Of a stretch of DNA of 62,625 bases, positions 43,250 through 52,854 are shown in pieces; position 1 is the first letter of the stretch, and every line of letters starts with the position of its first letter. Source of the DNA: Prochlorococcus sp. AG-673-M19 (lineage in GTDB: Bacteria > Cyanobacteriota > Cyanobacteriia > PCC-6307 > Cyanobiaceae); contig QCTP01000003.1 in the NCBI GenBank assembly GCA_003211115.1, positions 1 to 62,625 on the forward strand, given 5' to 3'. The notes below the pieces were generated by a model that was not told the DNA's origin, ran no database searches, and saw only the letters and a program-made list of their open reading frames with translations. The translations under genes and the position numbers were made by a program.

Positions 43250-44149
43250 TTGAATAAGAATATATATTTTGATAAAAATAAGCTGAATATTGATTACTTT
43301 CAAAAAGTCAAAAATTCTATTCAGGATCCTTTAGGGTTGAATATATCTAAAGACGTTAATTGGATAAAGCTTAACGAAAAATGGAATTCTTCTGAATTTC
43401 CAGTGGTTATGGGAGGGGCTGGAAAACCTATACTTTTCTTGCATGGATTTGATAGTAGTTTCCTTGAATTTCGTAGAATATATCCATTTTTAAAAAAAAA
43501 TTTTCAATTAATAATTCCTGATTTATTGGGATTTGGATTTACTCCTAGATTTGCTTCCAATCAATATAATCCTCGTAAAATAATTTCTAATCTTTTAGAT
43601 ATTATTAATACTCTAAACTTAAAAAGTAATTTAATGGTTGTTGGAGCATCTATGGGAGGATCGGTAGCTATTAACTTAGCGAAGGAAATTCCAGATCTCA
43701 TTGATAAGATAATTCTCTTATCTCCTGCTGGTTTGTTTGGAGAATCCAAAAATATTCCTTTCCCATTAAACCAAATAGGGGCTTCTTTTTTAGGATTATC
43801 TCAAGTAAGAAAGAGTCTTTGTAGGCAAGCTTTTGCATATCCAGATAAGAGTGTTGGTTCTATGGAAGAACAAATTGCCTCAATTCATTTAGGGTGCTCT
43901 GGTTGGAGAAATTCGTTGGCTTCTTTTGCGAAAAGTGGTGGATTTGCTGGGACATATAATTACATGCAAAATATTTCAATTAAAACTATTTGTGGGGAGA
44001 ATGATCGCATACTTGGCAAAAAAGAAATTAATAAAATAAAACAAATAGATCAATTAAATTTTATTGGATTAAAAAATTGTGGTCACCTTCCACATGTAGA
44101 TTTGCCATCATTATCTAGTAAGATTATTTACGATTATTTTTGTTTCTAG
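43250..44149 (+). CDS. alpha/beta-hydrolase
   Basis: The 299-residue protein has the oxyanion-hole stretch LFLHGFDSS, the nucleophile elbow VVGASMGGS (Ser), and the catalytic His in NCGHLPHVD near the C-terminus. An acid in NDRILG is a likely third member of the triad. The substrate is unknown. The start is TTG 43250, 5 nt after the dehydrogenase stop. A 174-nt AT-rich spacer separates it from the convergent cdsA. Confidence 0.85.
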   Translation: MNKNIYFDKNKLNIDYFQKVKNSIQDPLGLNISKDVNWIKLNEKWNSSEFPVVMGGAGKPILFLHGFDSSFLEFRRIYPFLKKNFQLIIPDLLGFGFTPRFASNQYNPRKIISNLLDIINTLNLKSNLMVVGASMGGSVAINLAKEIPDLIDKIILLSPAGLFGESKNIPFPLNQIGASFLGLSQVRKSLCRQAFAYPDKSVGSMEEQIASIHLGCSGWRNSLASFAKSGGFAGTYNYMQNISIKTICGENDRILGKKEINKIKQIDQLNFIGLKNCGHLPHVDLPSLSSKIIYDYFCF

Positions 44150-44323
44150 CAAATATATTATTAATAAATTTATTAGTAATCGAATTTAAAATTGATATTT
44201 TTTGAAGATATAAATATAAATAAGATATTTCTACCAATAGATAAAACAATTAAATTTAATTGAGGTATTACAAAAATTTAATTAATAAAAATAGATTTAT
44301 CATCAAAGGTAATTACTTAGGAA

Positions 44324-45181
44324 TTAAGTAAAATATTTCAAAATTATAATTATATAATAAATAACTGAAGGGGTAAATATATAACTATCAATTCTATCAA
44401 GTATGCCACCATGGCCAGGCAAAAAAGTTCCAGAATCTTTAATTTTTGCATCTCTTTTCATCATAGATTCTATCAAATCTCCCACTAGTGCCATAAGAGA
44501 AACTAATATTCCATATAAAATTCCAATTAAAAATGGATTCTGCCAATTAAGTAAAAACGAAAAAAAGGTTGCTACTAATATTGAGCATATTATTCCTCCT
44601 ATCAAACCTTCAATAGTTTTACTTGGCGATATAGGGGAAAGAGAGCTTTTCCCAAATGACTTTCCAATAAAATAAGACCCAATATCACTTGCCACAATTA
44701 ATAAACAAGAAATTAATGTTAAGTAAAGACCTGTAGAATTTGAAAAGTTTTCAAAGGATAATATTCCATCGGAAGAATTATTTATACTCGATTGAATTGC
44801 CCTTAATTTAATCCAATAACTTGGTAAAAAACCTAAATAAAATAATCCGAAAATTGAAGCTGCAATATCAGAAATAGTACCTGATTTGGGCTGCAGCAAT
44901 AACCAAGTACATATCCCTACTGAGCATATTGGTAATATTGAATGGTATATCTCTCTATCAAGGACTCCAATAGCTTCTAGATATGTAGAAATTGTAATTA
45001 TGAAGCATGAAAATAATGTAGTTTTGGTTGCTGGTTTAATCCCGGTGAATTCTGCCATTCTAAAAAATTCGAGAAGTGCAATATAGGTAAGTAATGCAAT
45101 TGCTATTGTGAAATACCATCCCCCTAATAAAACAACAACCAACCCAAATAATCCGATTAGTAACCCACTTCGCACTCTCAT
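44324..45181 (-). CDS. cdsA: phosphatidate cytidylyltransferase
   Basis: The 285-residue protein has about seven to eight hydrophobic helices and the CDP-diglyceride synthase signature near the C-terminus: KRDAKIKDSG, then LPGHGGILDRIDS. SPSKTIEGLIGG is the conserved preceding loop. It makes CDP-diacylglycerol for phosphatidylglycerol synthesis, a lipid needed by the photosystems. It lies 9 nt downstream of the decarboxylase gene on the same strand. Confidence 0.95.
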   Translation of the reverse strand: MRVRSGLLIGLFGLVVVLLGGWYFTIAIALLTYIALLEFFRMAEFTGIKPATKTTLFSCFIITISTYLEAIGVLDREIYHSILPICSVGICTWLLLQPKSGTISDIAASIFGLFYLGFLPSYWIKLRAIQSSINNSSDGILSFENFSNSTGLYLTLISCLLIVASDIGSYFIGKSFGKSSLSPISPSKTIEGLIGGIICSILVATFFSFLLNWQNPFLIGILYGILVSLMALVGDLIESMMKRDAKIKDSGTFLPGHGGILDRIDSYIFTPSVIYYIIIILKYFT

Positions 45182-45190
45182 CTTTTATTT

Positions 45191-46588
45191 TTAGTTATGT
45201 AAGACTCTTATATAAGAATTTAACAGATCTTCGTTGTACAGACTTTGAGCTTCTATCCAATCTATTCTTTCTTTGTTTATTCTCTCTCCAGGAATAATTA
45301 AAGGTATTCCTGGGGGATAAGGGCAAATAATATCTCCAGAAATTTTTCCTAAGGATTTAATAAGAGGAATACTATAAGTCTTACTTTTCCAGGCAACTCC
45401 TATTGGTATTTCTGGTGATTCAATTAATCTAAAAGGTGGTTTTATAGCTTGCAAACTATAAGATTTATTAGTATGAATTAGTAACTTTTTCCATAATTTT
45501 TGAAATAAAAAAGGAAAATCCTTTTGATTTGAAAAGCCAAGACAAAAGGTTAGCGTCATCATTTCAGGTAATTCAGCAATTAATCCGTTTTTATAAAAAA
45601 ATCTATCTGCAGTAAAGCCATCAATTCCAACTTTAGAGGTATTTACTACTATTTTTAAAGGGTCTTGAGTTTCAATGAGAGGTATCTTTTTTTTTATTAA
45701 TTCATTGAAGATTGATTTTGCTTCTGAAATCCTTTTCTTATATATTTTAAGATTATCCTTATTAAGCCAGTCTTTTATTGATTCCTCACAAGAAGAAAGC
45801 AAGAGAGAATTAGGACTAGTAGTTTGCAGTAAATTTATGCTTTTGATTAATTTATTTTCTTCTATAAGATTTCCATTATGCCAAATTACTGCTGTTTGAG
45901 TAAGTCCATTAAGTGACTTATGTAATGAATGTACTACCAAATCTGCTTTTGATCTTAAAGCTGATTTCGGTAAATTATAGTTTTCACAAAAAAGAAAATA
46001 CGAACCATGAGCTTCATCAACTAAAACAGGCAAATTATGTTGATGACAAATTTTAATTAAAGGTTCAAGATCTGTTGTATACCCTTGATAGTAAGGACTA
46101 ACTAGTACGACACCTGCAATTTTAGTCTTGTCAAAATCTATATTATTGAATACATTTGTAAACCACTTTTTAGTGATTGGCATGTAATGTCCAGTTACTG
46201 GAGAAAACTCTATGTCAAAAAATATTGGAATAATATTCTGCAAAGCACAAGCTTTAATAACACTAATATGAACATTCCTTGGCATAAGAATATATTCACC
46301 AGGATTAGCTATAGCTATTATTCCTGATTGAATTAAACCAGATGCACCATTTACTCCAAAAAAGCATTTTTTTGTATTTAATTTTTTTGAAAATGATATT
46401 TGTGCATCATGTATTAATCCACTTTTAGATAATGGAGAACCTATTTCAGGAAGTTCTGGTAAATCCCAAAAACCTGGTTGTTTTTTTAATAATCTAATCA
46501 AGCCTTTTGGTAAAGCTTTTCCTCTGTTGTGGGCAGGAAAAAAAAGTGACTTTAAAAACTTTTTAGTTAGAAAAGAGGAAATACTCAT
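45191..46588 (-). CDS. Orn/Lys/Arg decarboxylase family (PLP, fold type I)
   Basis: The 465-residue protein has the family N-terminus (FFPAHNRGKALPKG), GVNGASGLIQSG, LVDEAHGSYF and the PLP-binding Lys in HSLHKSLNGLTQ. The C-terminal CPYPPGIPLIIPGERI is also typical. It is shorter than enterobacterial inducible decarboxylases, as the cyanobacterial members are. Substrate choice between arginine, lysine and ornithine cannot be set from sequence. A polyamine role (agmatine, cadaverine or putrescine) is likely. It is divergent from the UbiB-like gene across 64 nt. Confidence 0.9.
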   Translation of the reverse strand: MSISSFLTKKFLKSLFFPAHNRGKALPKGLIRLLKKQPGFWDLPELPEIGSPLSKSGLIHDAQISFSKKLNTKKCFFGVNGASGLIQSGIIAIANPGEYILMPRNVHISVIKACALQNIIPIFFDIEFSPVTGHYMPITKKWFTNVFNNIDFDKTKIAGVVLVSPYYQGYTTDLEPLIKICHQHNLPVLVDEAHGSYFLFCENYNLPKSALRSKADLVVHSLHKSLNGLTQTAVIWHNGNLIEENKLIKSINLLQTTSPNSLLLSSCEESIKDWLNKDNLKIYKKRISEAKSIFNELIKKKIPLIETQDPLKIVVNTSKVGIDGFTADRFFYKNGLIAELPEMMTLTFCLGFSNQKDFPFLFQKLWKKLLIHTNKSYSLQAIKPPFRLIESPEIPIGVAWKSKTYSIPLIKSLGKISGDIICPYPPGIPLIIPGERINKERIDWIEAQSLYNEDLLNSYIRVLHN

Positions 46589-46652
46589 AAAGTATTATTG
46601 GCACATATAGAATGAATTGAAAAGAAATTCTTCTTGTATATTTTAATTGTAA

Positions 46653-48311
46653 ATGGTAACTTCTTCTTCAAAATATTCACCTAAAGGAGATATGATTTGG
46701 TTGGTCTTAAGGCCATGGATATTAGTCCCAAGAGTTTTATATATACTTTTAACTTTAATTTTTCTTTTAATAAGAATACTATTTCAAGGTAACAGTAATA
46801 GTAAGAGTGTACAGAAAAATCTTTCAAAATACCTTTTTGATGTGATTACAGATTTGGGCCCATGTTTTATTAAACTAGGACAAGCACTTTCAACTAGACC
46901 AGATCTTGTGAGGCAAGATTGGCTAACAGAACTTACAAAACTACAGGATAATCTCCCACCTTTTGAGCATAAAATTGCTCTAAAAATAATTGAAGATGAA
47001 CTTGGACTTCCTGCCAATGAATTATTTGATGATTTCCCAAAAGAACCTATTGCCTCAGCAAGCTTAGGAATAGTTTACAAAGCAAAAACAAAAAATAATA
47101 ATTTTTGCGCTGTAAAAGTACAAAGACCTAATTTATATTTTCTTATTAGAAGAGATATTGTAATTCTAAAATTTTTAGCAACTACTTTCGGATCATTTTT
47201 ACCACTTAATATAGGTGTCGGTATTGGAGAAATAATAGATGAATTTGGTAAATCCCTTTTTATTGAAATTGATTACGAGCAAGAAGGGAAAAATGCATTG
47301 AAATTTGCTAATTTTTTCAAGTCTAATCCTAATGTATTTATTCCAAAATTAGAAAAAGATTTCTCCTCAAAAAGGGTTATTACTACATCTTGGATTGATG
47401 GAGTTAAATTAAGGGATAGAGAAATTTTAGAGCAAAATAACTTGATACCTTCTTCTTATATTAGAACTTGCGTGATAAGTGGATTGCAGCAATTATTCGA
47501 ATATGGATATTTTCATGCAGATCCCCATCCTGGAAACATGTTTGCTCTTAAAGGAGGAAGTTTAGATTATGGCCACTTGGCTTACGTTGATTTTGGGATG
47601 ATGGACACTATTTCAAATTCAGATAGGCTTACACTTATCAAGGCAATTGTGCATTTAATAAATCAAGAATATTTACTTATGGCTAACGATTTTCAGAAAT
47701 TAGGTTTTTTAACCAAAGATCAAGATCTAGAACAACTTGTTGAACCTCTTAAAGAGGTCCTTGGTGGATCATTTGGAGCTGAGGTTGGCAGTTTTAATTT
47801 AAAAAATGTAACTGATAAATTCTCAAAACTTATGTATGATTATCCTTTTAGGGTTCCAAGTAGATTTGCATTGATAATTAGAGCTGTTGTAAGTCAAGAA
47901 GGTTTAGCTTTGAGACTAGATCCTGAATTTAAGATTTTAAAAATTGCATACCCTTATATTGCAAAAAAACTTTTAACAGATAATTCGGATGAAATTGTAA
48001 ATATTCTTCTCGAAGTGCTATTTGATAATAAAGGAAGGATTCAGATAGATAAGCTTGAAAGTTTATTAAATACCCTATTTAAGGATTCCGAAAATATTAA
48101 TACAAATCTCATACCAGTTGCTAATGCAGGTATAAAACTATTTGTAAGTGAAAAGGGATCTGAAGTTAGAAAAAATCTATTATTAAGCCTTGTTAAGGAT
48201 GATAGATTAGAATTCAAAGATGCAGAAAAACTCTTAATTTTACTTAGAGATACTTTTAGTCCTTTAAAACTGGCTAAAAGTGCCGTGCAAAATATTATAT
48301 CTACAACTTAG
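46653..48311 (+). CDS. ABC1/UbiB-family atypical kinase
   Basis: The 552-residue protein has an N-terminal hydrophobic stretch (about 25-45), the family KxGQ motif in FIKLGQALSTRPDLV, the Ala-rich loop ASLGIVYKA, the Lys in AVKVQRP, and the catalytic HADPHPGN with later DFGMMD. The family supports prenylquinone synthesis and, in chloroplasts and cyanobacteria, plastoquinone and plastoglobule-like lipid homeostasis. The exact target here is unknown. Confidence 0.92.
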   Translation: MVTSSSKYSPKGDMIWLVLRPWILVPRVLYILLTLIFLLIRILFQGNSNSKSVQKNLSKYLFDVITDLGPCFIKLGQALSTRPDLVRQDWLTELTKLQDNLPPFEHKIALKIIEDELGLPANELFDDFPKEPIASASLGIVYKAKTKNNNFCAVKVQRPNLYFLIRRDIVILKFLATTFGSFLPLNIGVGIGEIIDEFGKSLFIEIDYEQEGKNALKFANFFKSNPNVFIPKLEKDFSSKRVITTSWIDGVKLRDREILEQNNLIPSSYIRTCVISGLQQLFEYGYFHADPHPGNMFALKGGSLDYGHLAYVDFGMMDTISNSDRLTLIKAIVHLINQEYLLMANDFQKLGFLTKDQDLEQLVEPLKEVLGGSFGAEVGSFNLKNVTDKFSKLMYDYPFRVPSRFALIIRAVVSQEGLALRLDPEFKILKIAYPYIAKKLLTDNSDEIVNILLEVLFDNKGRIQIDKLESLLNTLFKDSENINTNLIPVANAGIKLFVSEKGSEVRKNLLLSLVKDDRLEFKDAEKLLILLRDTFSPLKLAKSAVQNIISTT

Positions 48312-48421
48312 CTTTGGTATTATATCAACTCATTAAATTATGATTTTTGAGTTATGAATTGATTAAAATTAATTAAAACCTCTAGATACATAAATTGAAT
48401 AGTCAAAAATAAAAAAATCTT

Positions 48422-48910
48422 ATGAAAATATTGAATATTGATTTTATAAAAAAGAATACAAAAAAAACAAATGAATATAACCAAAGTAAAGAATATGATC
48501 CATATGGCGAAATTGGTAAATTAGTAAAAGAAGCCAGGATTCAAAATGGTTTCTCTATAAAAGAATTATCTGACATCTCAAAAATTCCAGAATCTTCTAT
48601 AAATTCAATTGAGAATAATATCCAAAATCTTAGACCCAGAGATCCTTTTATAAGATCAATATTATTTAAGCTTGAAAAATGTTTATATTTGAAAAAAAAT
48701 ACCTTGGTGGGACTAAGAATTAAAGATACAAATTCTTTTGACAATAATAAAAATAATTACCTTATAAGAAGGTTTGATTTTCTAAATTCTTGGCAAGGTA
48801 GTGTTTTCTATTTTTTATTTCTAATTTTTACACTTTTTATTTTGAATAGATATTTTATTTCAAATTTTAAGGTTATTGAGATTCAAATTATTGAAGAAAA
48901 ATTAAATTAA
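48422..48910 (+). CDS. RodZ-like helix-turn-helix membrane protein
   Basis: The 162-residue protein has a polar N-terminus and an Xre/RodZ-type HTH (about 23-80: LVKEARIQNGFSIKELSDIS, then PESSINSIENN and RDPFIRSILFKL). A single transmembrane helix lies near 133-151 with a short outer tail. The layout matches a shortened RodZ, which links MreB to the membrane in cell-shape control; the usual long periplasmic domain is missing. It is convergent with malQ across 15 nt. Confidence 0.75.
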   Translation: MKILNIDFIKKNTKKTNEYNQSKEYDPYGEIGKLVKEARIQNGFSIKELSDISKIPESSINSIENNIQNLRPRDPFIRSILFKLEKCLYLKKNTLVGLRIKDTNSFDNNKNNYLIRRFDFLNSWQGSVFYFLFLIFTLFILNRYFISNFKVIEIQIIEEKLN

Positions 48911-48925
48911 ACTAGGTTTTGTTGT

Positions 48926-50446
48926 TTAATTTCTTATTCTTCCATAACTATTCCCAAGGTCACTGTATTTTTTTAAATTTATATCAATCTCATCTAAGGT
49001 TTGATTTAATTTCCACCTCCAATTATTTGTAATTGTTCCTGGAGTATTTAATCTACTAGAGTCATCCAAAGATAAGAGATCTTGTATTGGAGAGATAAAA
49101 AGATTAGCTTTTGTTCTCATTCCAATTTCTATTAAATTCCAAGAGGGATCATTAGAAAAATCGTAATTATTTTTAATGAGACTTTTAATATGATTATCTA
49201 AATTGTTCCACCATGAAGTTGAAGTTGCATTATCGTGAGTTCCTGTATAAACAACCCAATTCTGTTCTTTGATATTTTTAGGTAGATAAGGGTTATTTTC
49301 ATTTCCATCAAAAGCAAATTGCAAAATTTTCATCCCAGGTAATTCATAATTATCTCTTAATAATTCTACGTCTTTAGTTATTACTCCAAGATCTTCAGCA
49401 ATAATTGGTAAATAATTAGACTTTAAATCTTTTTTTAAAATATTTAATAGCTCTTTACCTGGGGCATTAATCCAAGTTCCATTGATTGCAGTTTTAGCAT
49501 TACCATTAACTCTCCAATATCCTGCCAACGCTCTGAAATGATCAAGTCTTAAAATGTCTACAAGTTCAAATTGTCTTTTAAATCTTTGTCTCCACCATTT
49601 GAAATTTGTTCTTTTGTGTTTGGACCAATAGTAAGTAGGAGTACCCCATAGTTGTCCATTAGTGGAAAAATAATCAGGTGGCACTCCACTTTGAAAAAGT
49701 AAATCTCCATTTTGAGAAATTGAGAAAAGTGATTTATTGCTCCATACATCCACACTGTCTCTTGAAACATAAAATGGCAAATCACCTACTAGTGATATTC
49801 CTTTAATTTTAGCCAATTCTTTAATCTCTCTCCACTGTTTATCAAGATGCCATTGTATTAATTTTATTTTTAGTATTTCTTTATTTTTTTCCTTTATCCA
49901 TGGTTTTATAAATTCAATTTGCTTTTGTTTAAATTCAAATGGCCATTCCCACCAAGGCAACATATTAAACTCCTCTCTGATAACCATAAATATTGAATAA
50001 TCTTCAACCCAATTATTTTTTTTATTCCATATATAAAATTCATTTTTCCTATCTGATGATTGAGATTCCCAATTATTTAAAAGATGTTCTGCTAATCTTT
50101 TACATAATCTGTTTGCGAAATCAAAATCAAAATGATCTTCTTTCTGATTAAATGATTCTAATTCCTGACTATTGGATAAAGATATAAAACCTCTTTCTAT
50201 TAATTCATTAATGTCAAGAAACCAAGGATTTAATGCAAAACTTGATGGAGAACTATAAGGAGATCCAGTTGAGTCTGTTGGGGTAAGTGGTAAGAATTGC
50301 CAGTAATTAATCTTATGTTTTGAAAGTTTTTTAATCCAATCTTTTGCGCCTTTTCCGAAGGTTCCACAGTAACTCCCCCCAGGTAGGCTAGAGGGATGAA
50401 CAAGTATCCCTAATGATTTATTTTTTAAAGCTGATTCTAAAGTCAT
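48926..50446 (-). CDS. malQ: 4-alpha-glucanotransferase (amylomaltase)
   Basis: The 506-residue GH77 enzyme has LGILVHPSSLPG, GSPYSSPSSFALNP, the nucleophile region ILRLDHFRALAGYW (Asp), IIAEDLGVIT (acid/base Glu) and YTGTHDNAT. It rearranges maltodextrins in glycogen turnover, relevant to night metabolism together with zwf. Length is typical. The 258-nt region upstream to prs holds only a 17-codon ORF. Confidence 0.96.
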   Translation of the reverse strand: MTLESALKNKSLGILVHPSSLPGGSYCGTFGKGAKDWIKKLSKHKINYWQFLPLTPTDSTGSPYSSPSSFALNPWFLDINELIERGFISLSNSQELESFNQKEDHFDFDFANRLCKRLAEHLLNNWESQSSDRKNEFYIWNKKNNWVEDYSIFMVIREEFNMLPWWEWPFEFKQKQIEFIKPWIKEKNKEILKIKLIQWHLDKQWREIKELAKIKGISLVGDLPFYVSRDSVDVWSNKSLFSISQNGDLLFQSGVPPDYFSTNGQLWGTPTYYWSKHKRTNFKWWRQRFKRQFELVDILRLDHFRALAGYWRVNGNAKTAINGTWINAPGKELLNILKKDLKSNYLPIIAEDLGVITKDVELLRDNYELPGMKILQFAFDGNENNPYLPKNIKEQNWVVYTGTHDNATSTSWWNNLDNHIKSLIKNNYDFSNDPSWNLIEIGMRTKANLFISPIQDLLSLDDSSRLNTPGTITNNWRWKLNQTLDEIDINLKKYSDLGNSYGRIRN

Positions 50447-50704
50447 AACTAATAAGGTAATTTTTTATTTTTTATAATTCTCATATCAATTTATTATCTA
50501 AAGTAACAATAGATAAATATGGGTGATTTAACAAATAAAGTTTATGAGCTTCTTATTTCCCTGGAAATTTAAAAGATTATATTAAAACATTTTTTTTATT
50601 ACATAACTTACAACTTGTGACTTTTGAAGATAAATTAGTTAATTAATTTTTGCGAAATTGACATTAGGCACTACGATAGCAATAGAGTTTTAAAGGCTAA
50701 TTTC

Positions 50705-51700
50705 GTGACTAGTTCTATCACGGCAGTTGAGCATGAGGAATCAAATTTTAATCTAACCAATAGTCGACTAAGGTTAGTAAGTGGAACTTCTAATCCTAAA
50801 TTAGCCGAGGAAATTGCATCATATTTAGGGATAGAAAATGTTCCTTTGGTATCTAAGAGATTTGCAGATGGGGAACTTTATGTTCAAATTCAACAATCTA
50901 TAAGAGGTTGTGATGTATTCCTTATTCAGCCAACATGTGCTCCCGTAAACGATAGTTTAATGGAGTTAATGATTATGGTAGATGCCTGTAAAAGAGCTTC
51001 TGCTAGACAAATTACAGCTGTTATACCCTATTTTGGATATGCCAGGGCAGATAGGAAAACTTCAGGAAGAGAATCAATTACGGCAAAGCTTACGGCAAAT
51101 TTACTTGAAAAATCTGGTGTAGATAGAGTTCTTGCAATGGATTTACATTCAGCTCAAATACAAGGATATTTTGATATCCCCTGTGATCATATTTATGGTT
51201 CTCCAGTTTTAATTGATTATCTTGAAACTTTAAATTTGGAAGAAGTTGTAGTTGTATCTCCAGATGTTGGCGGAGTAGCCAGAGCACGAGCATTTGCTAA
51301 ATTGATGAAAGATGCTCCATTGGCTATTATTGATAAAAGGAGATCTTCTCACAATATTGCAGAGAGTTTGACGGTGATTGGAGAAGTTAAGGGGAAAACT
51401 GCCATTCTTATAGATGACATGATTGATACTGGGGGTACTATTTGTTCTGGTGCAAACCTATTAAAAAAAGAAGGTGCTAAGCGAATTTTTGCATGTGCTT
51501 CTCATGCAGTGTTTTCTCCACCTTCTTATGAAAGATTGAGTGCAAAAGATTTATTTGAACAAGTTATTGTTTCTAACAGTATTCCCGTTCATGAAAATTA
51601 TGACTTCCCGCAGCTAAAAGTACTTTCTGTAGCAAATATGCTAGGAGAGGCAATATGGAGAATTCATGAAGAAAGTTCTGTTAGCTCTATGTTTAGATAA
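50705..51700 (+). CDS. prs: ribose-phosphate diphosphokinase
   Basis: The 331-residue protein has RLVSGTSNPKLAEEIA, KRFADGELYVQIQ, the flexible loop YFGYARADRKTSGRE, the catalytic DLHSAQIQGYF, and the ribose-5-phosphate loop ILIDDMIDTGGTI. It makes PRPP for nucleotides, His and Trp. The start is GTG 50705, giving a slightly longer polar N-terminus than the core, so an internal start is possible but no internal ATG fits before NLTNSRLRL. Confidence 0.95.
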   Translation: MTSSITAVEHEESNFNLTNSRLRLVSGTSNPKLAEEIASYLGIENVPLVSKRFADGELYVQIQQSIRGCDVFLIQPTCAPVNDSLMELMIMVDACKRASARQITAVIPYFGYARADRKTSGRESITAKLTANLLEKSGVDRVLAMDLHSAQIQGYFDIPCDHIYGSPVLIDYLETLNLEEVVVVSPDVGGVARARAFAKLMKDAPLAIIDKRRSSHNIAESLTVIGEVKGKTAILIDDMIDTGGTICSGANLLKKEGAKRIFACASHAVFSPPSYERLSAKDLFEQVIVSNSIPVHENYDFPQLKVLSVANMLGEAIWRIHEESSVSSMFR

Positions 51701-51709
51701 ATAAAATTA

Positions 51710-52135
51710 TTATTTATTTTCTTTTAGTATTTTTTTAACTTTTTTAGCAACTTCTTTAGGGACACTATCGGGACAATATTTTATTGCTGTAGTAACTATT
51801 TGAAATTCTGCACCTGCAAATAATTGCTCTCTTTTTAGTTTCTTATCTCCTAATTCTTTAACTACTCCTCCATGCTTCCCTTCTATTACTTGTACATATG
51901 TTGCAGTTGCTACGCCAACAGCCTTTTGGAATTCTATACCTGCTTTTGATGCTATACAAAGATATGAAGCCCCCATACCTTTATATAAATATAGGTCTTG
52001 TTCGGTAGCCGCTAGTAATTTCTTTTCTGCCTTAATCTCTCTATTGAATATTTTTATATCAAAAATTGTTAAATATAAAATAATAGGGAGAATAAGAACT
52101 TTAAAGATTTTTTTTGAATACAAATTAATAATCAT
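51710..52135 (-). CDS. secreted or anchored small protein, unknown
   Basis: The 141-residue protein has an N-terminal hydrophobic segment (about 10-27, LILPIILYLTIFD) acting as a signal peptide or anchor. A soluble Lys-rich domain follows with two Cys (in ASYLCIASKAG and AIKYCPDSVP) and GVATATYVQVIEGKHGG. I do not recognise a functional family, though the pattern looks conserved in picocyanobacteria. It is convergent with prs (9-nt gap) and 70 nt downstream of the lyase-like gene. Confidence 0.6.
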   Translation of the reverse strand: MIINLYSKKIFKVLILPIILYLTIFDIKIFNREIKAEKKLLAATEQDLYLYKGMGASYLCIASKAGIEFQKAVGVATATYVQVIEGKHGGVVKELGDKKLKREQLFAGAEFQIVTTAIKYCPDSVPKEVAKKVKKILKENK

Positions 52136-52205
52136 TAATTAATTTCATTTATCTATTATTTTAAGATAACATTTTTTATTTTTAAACTTAATTGACCAAT
52201 AAAAC

Positions 52206-52748
52206 TTATGTAATAATTTTAATTTCATGATGATTTTCTACAATTTTAAGTTTATCTTTGTTCCATGAATAAATAACCCTATATCTATAATTATCTTCAT
52301 CAACAAGTCTTGTGTGTTCAAGGATATACCAGTCTTCATACGATGATTCGAAAATCATTTCATGTTCATCAACTTGTTTAATATTGGATATCCCGTCAAT
52401 ATCACTTAAGTAAAATTTTTCTCTTATTAATTGATGGCCCTTTATGAATGCTTGCATTTCCCCTTTCTCTTTATACTTAGGATTTTCTTCAAAAAAGGGA
52501 TATTTCTGTTCTGGATACCAAGTAAATTTATAATGTGATTCCCATTCTTTTTTATTCTCAAGAGCTTCAATGTTTAAATACATGCATAAGTTATAAGTTT
52601 TATTCTCTTCTTCAAGAAAATATGTCCTTTTTGATTGCCAAAGACCAACGTTTCTAGAGAACCATCTTTTTAAATTAGTGTTAATGCTAATTTCAGGAGA
52701 ATCATATTCGCCGGAATTAAAGTTATTTTTTTGATTAATAACAACCAT
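52206..52748 (-). CDS. CpcS/CpeS-like phycobiliprotein lyase candidate
   Basis: The 180-residue soluble, strand-rich protein fits a calycin barrel. The N-terminal segment KRWFSRNVGLWQSKRTYFL resembles the FFxxSxGxWxSxRT opening of CpcS/CpeS bilin lyases, and length is in range. These lyases attach phycobilins to phycobiliproteins. High-light Prochlorococcus has no phycobilisomes, so a retained lyase for a residual phycoerythrin or a new role would be implied. The call rests on one motif and predicted fold. Confidence 0.5.
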   Translation of the reverse strand: MVVINQKNNFNSGEYDSPEISINTNLKRWFSRNVGLWQSKRTYFLEEENKTYNLCMYLNIEALENKKEWESHYKFTWYPEQKYPFFEENPKYKEKGEMQAFIKGHQLIREKFYLSDIDGISNIKQVDEHEMIFESSYEDWYILEHTRLVDEDNYRYRVIYSWNKDKLKIVENHHEIKIIT

Positions 52749-52854
52749 TTATAAATATCGTATATTTATTTCATAGCTTATCTGTAGAATAAATATAATA
52801 TTCTTAATGTATTTATAAGCAATAACAGCTTTTCAATACTTCAGGGCAAATGAT

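Noticed and set aside
50519-50572. 17-codon ORF (MGDLTNKVYELL) between malQ and prs
   Set aside because: Too short, no ribosome site, no family match; could be a remnant but cannot be supported.
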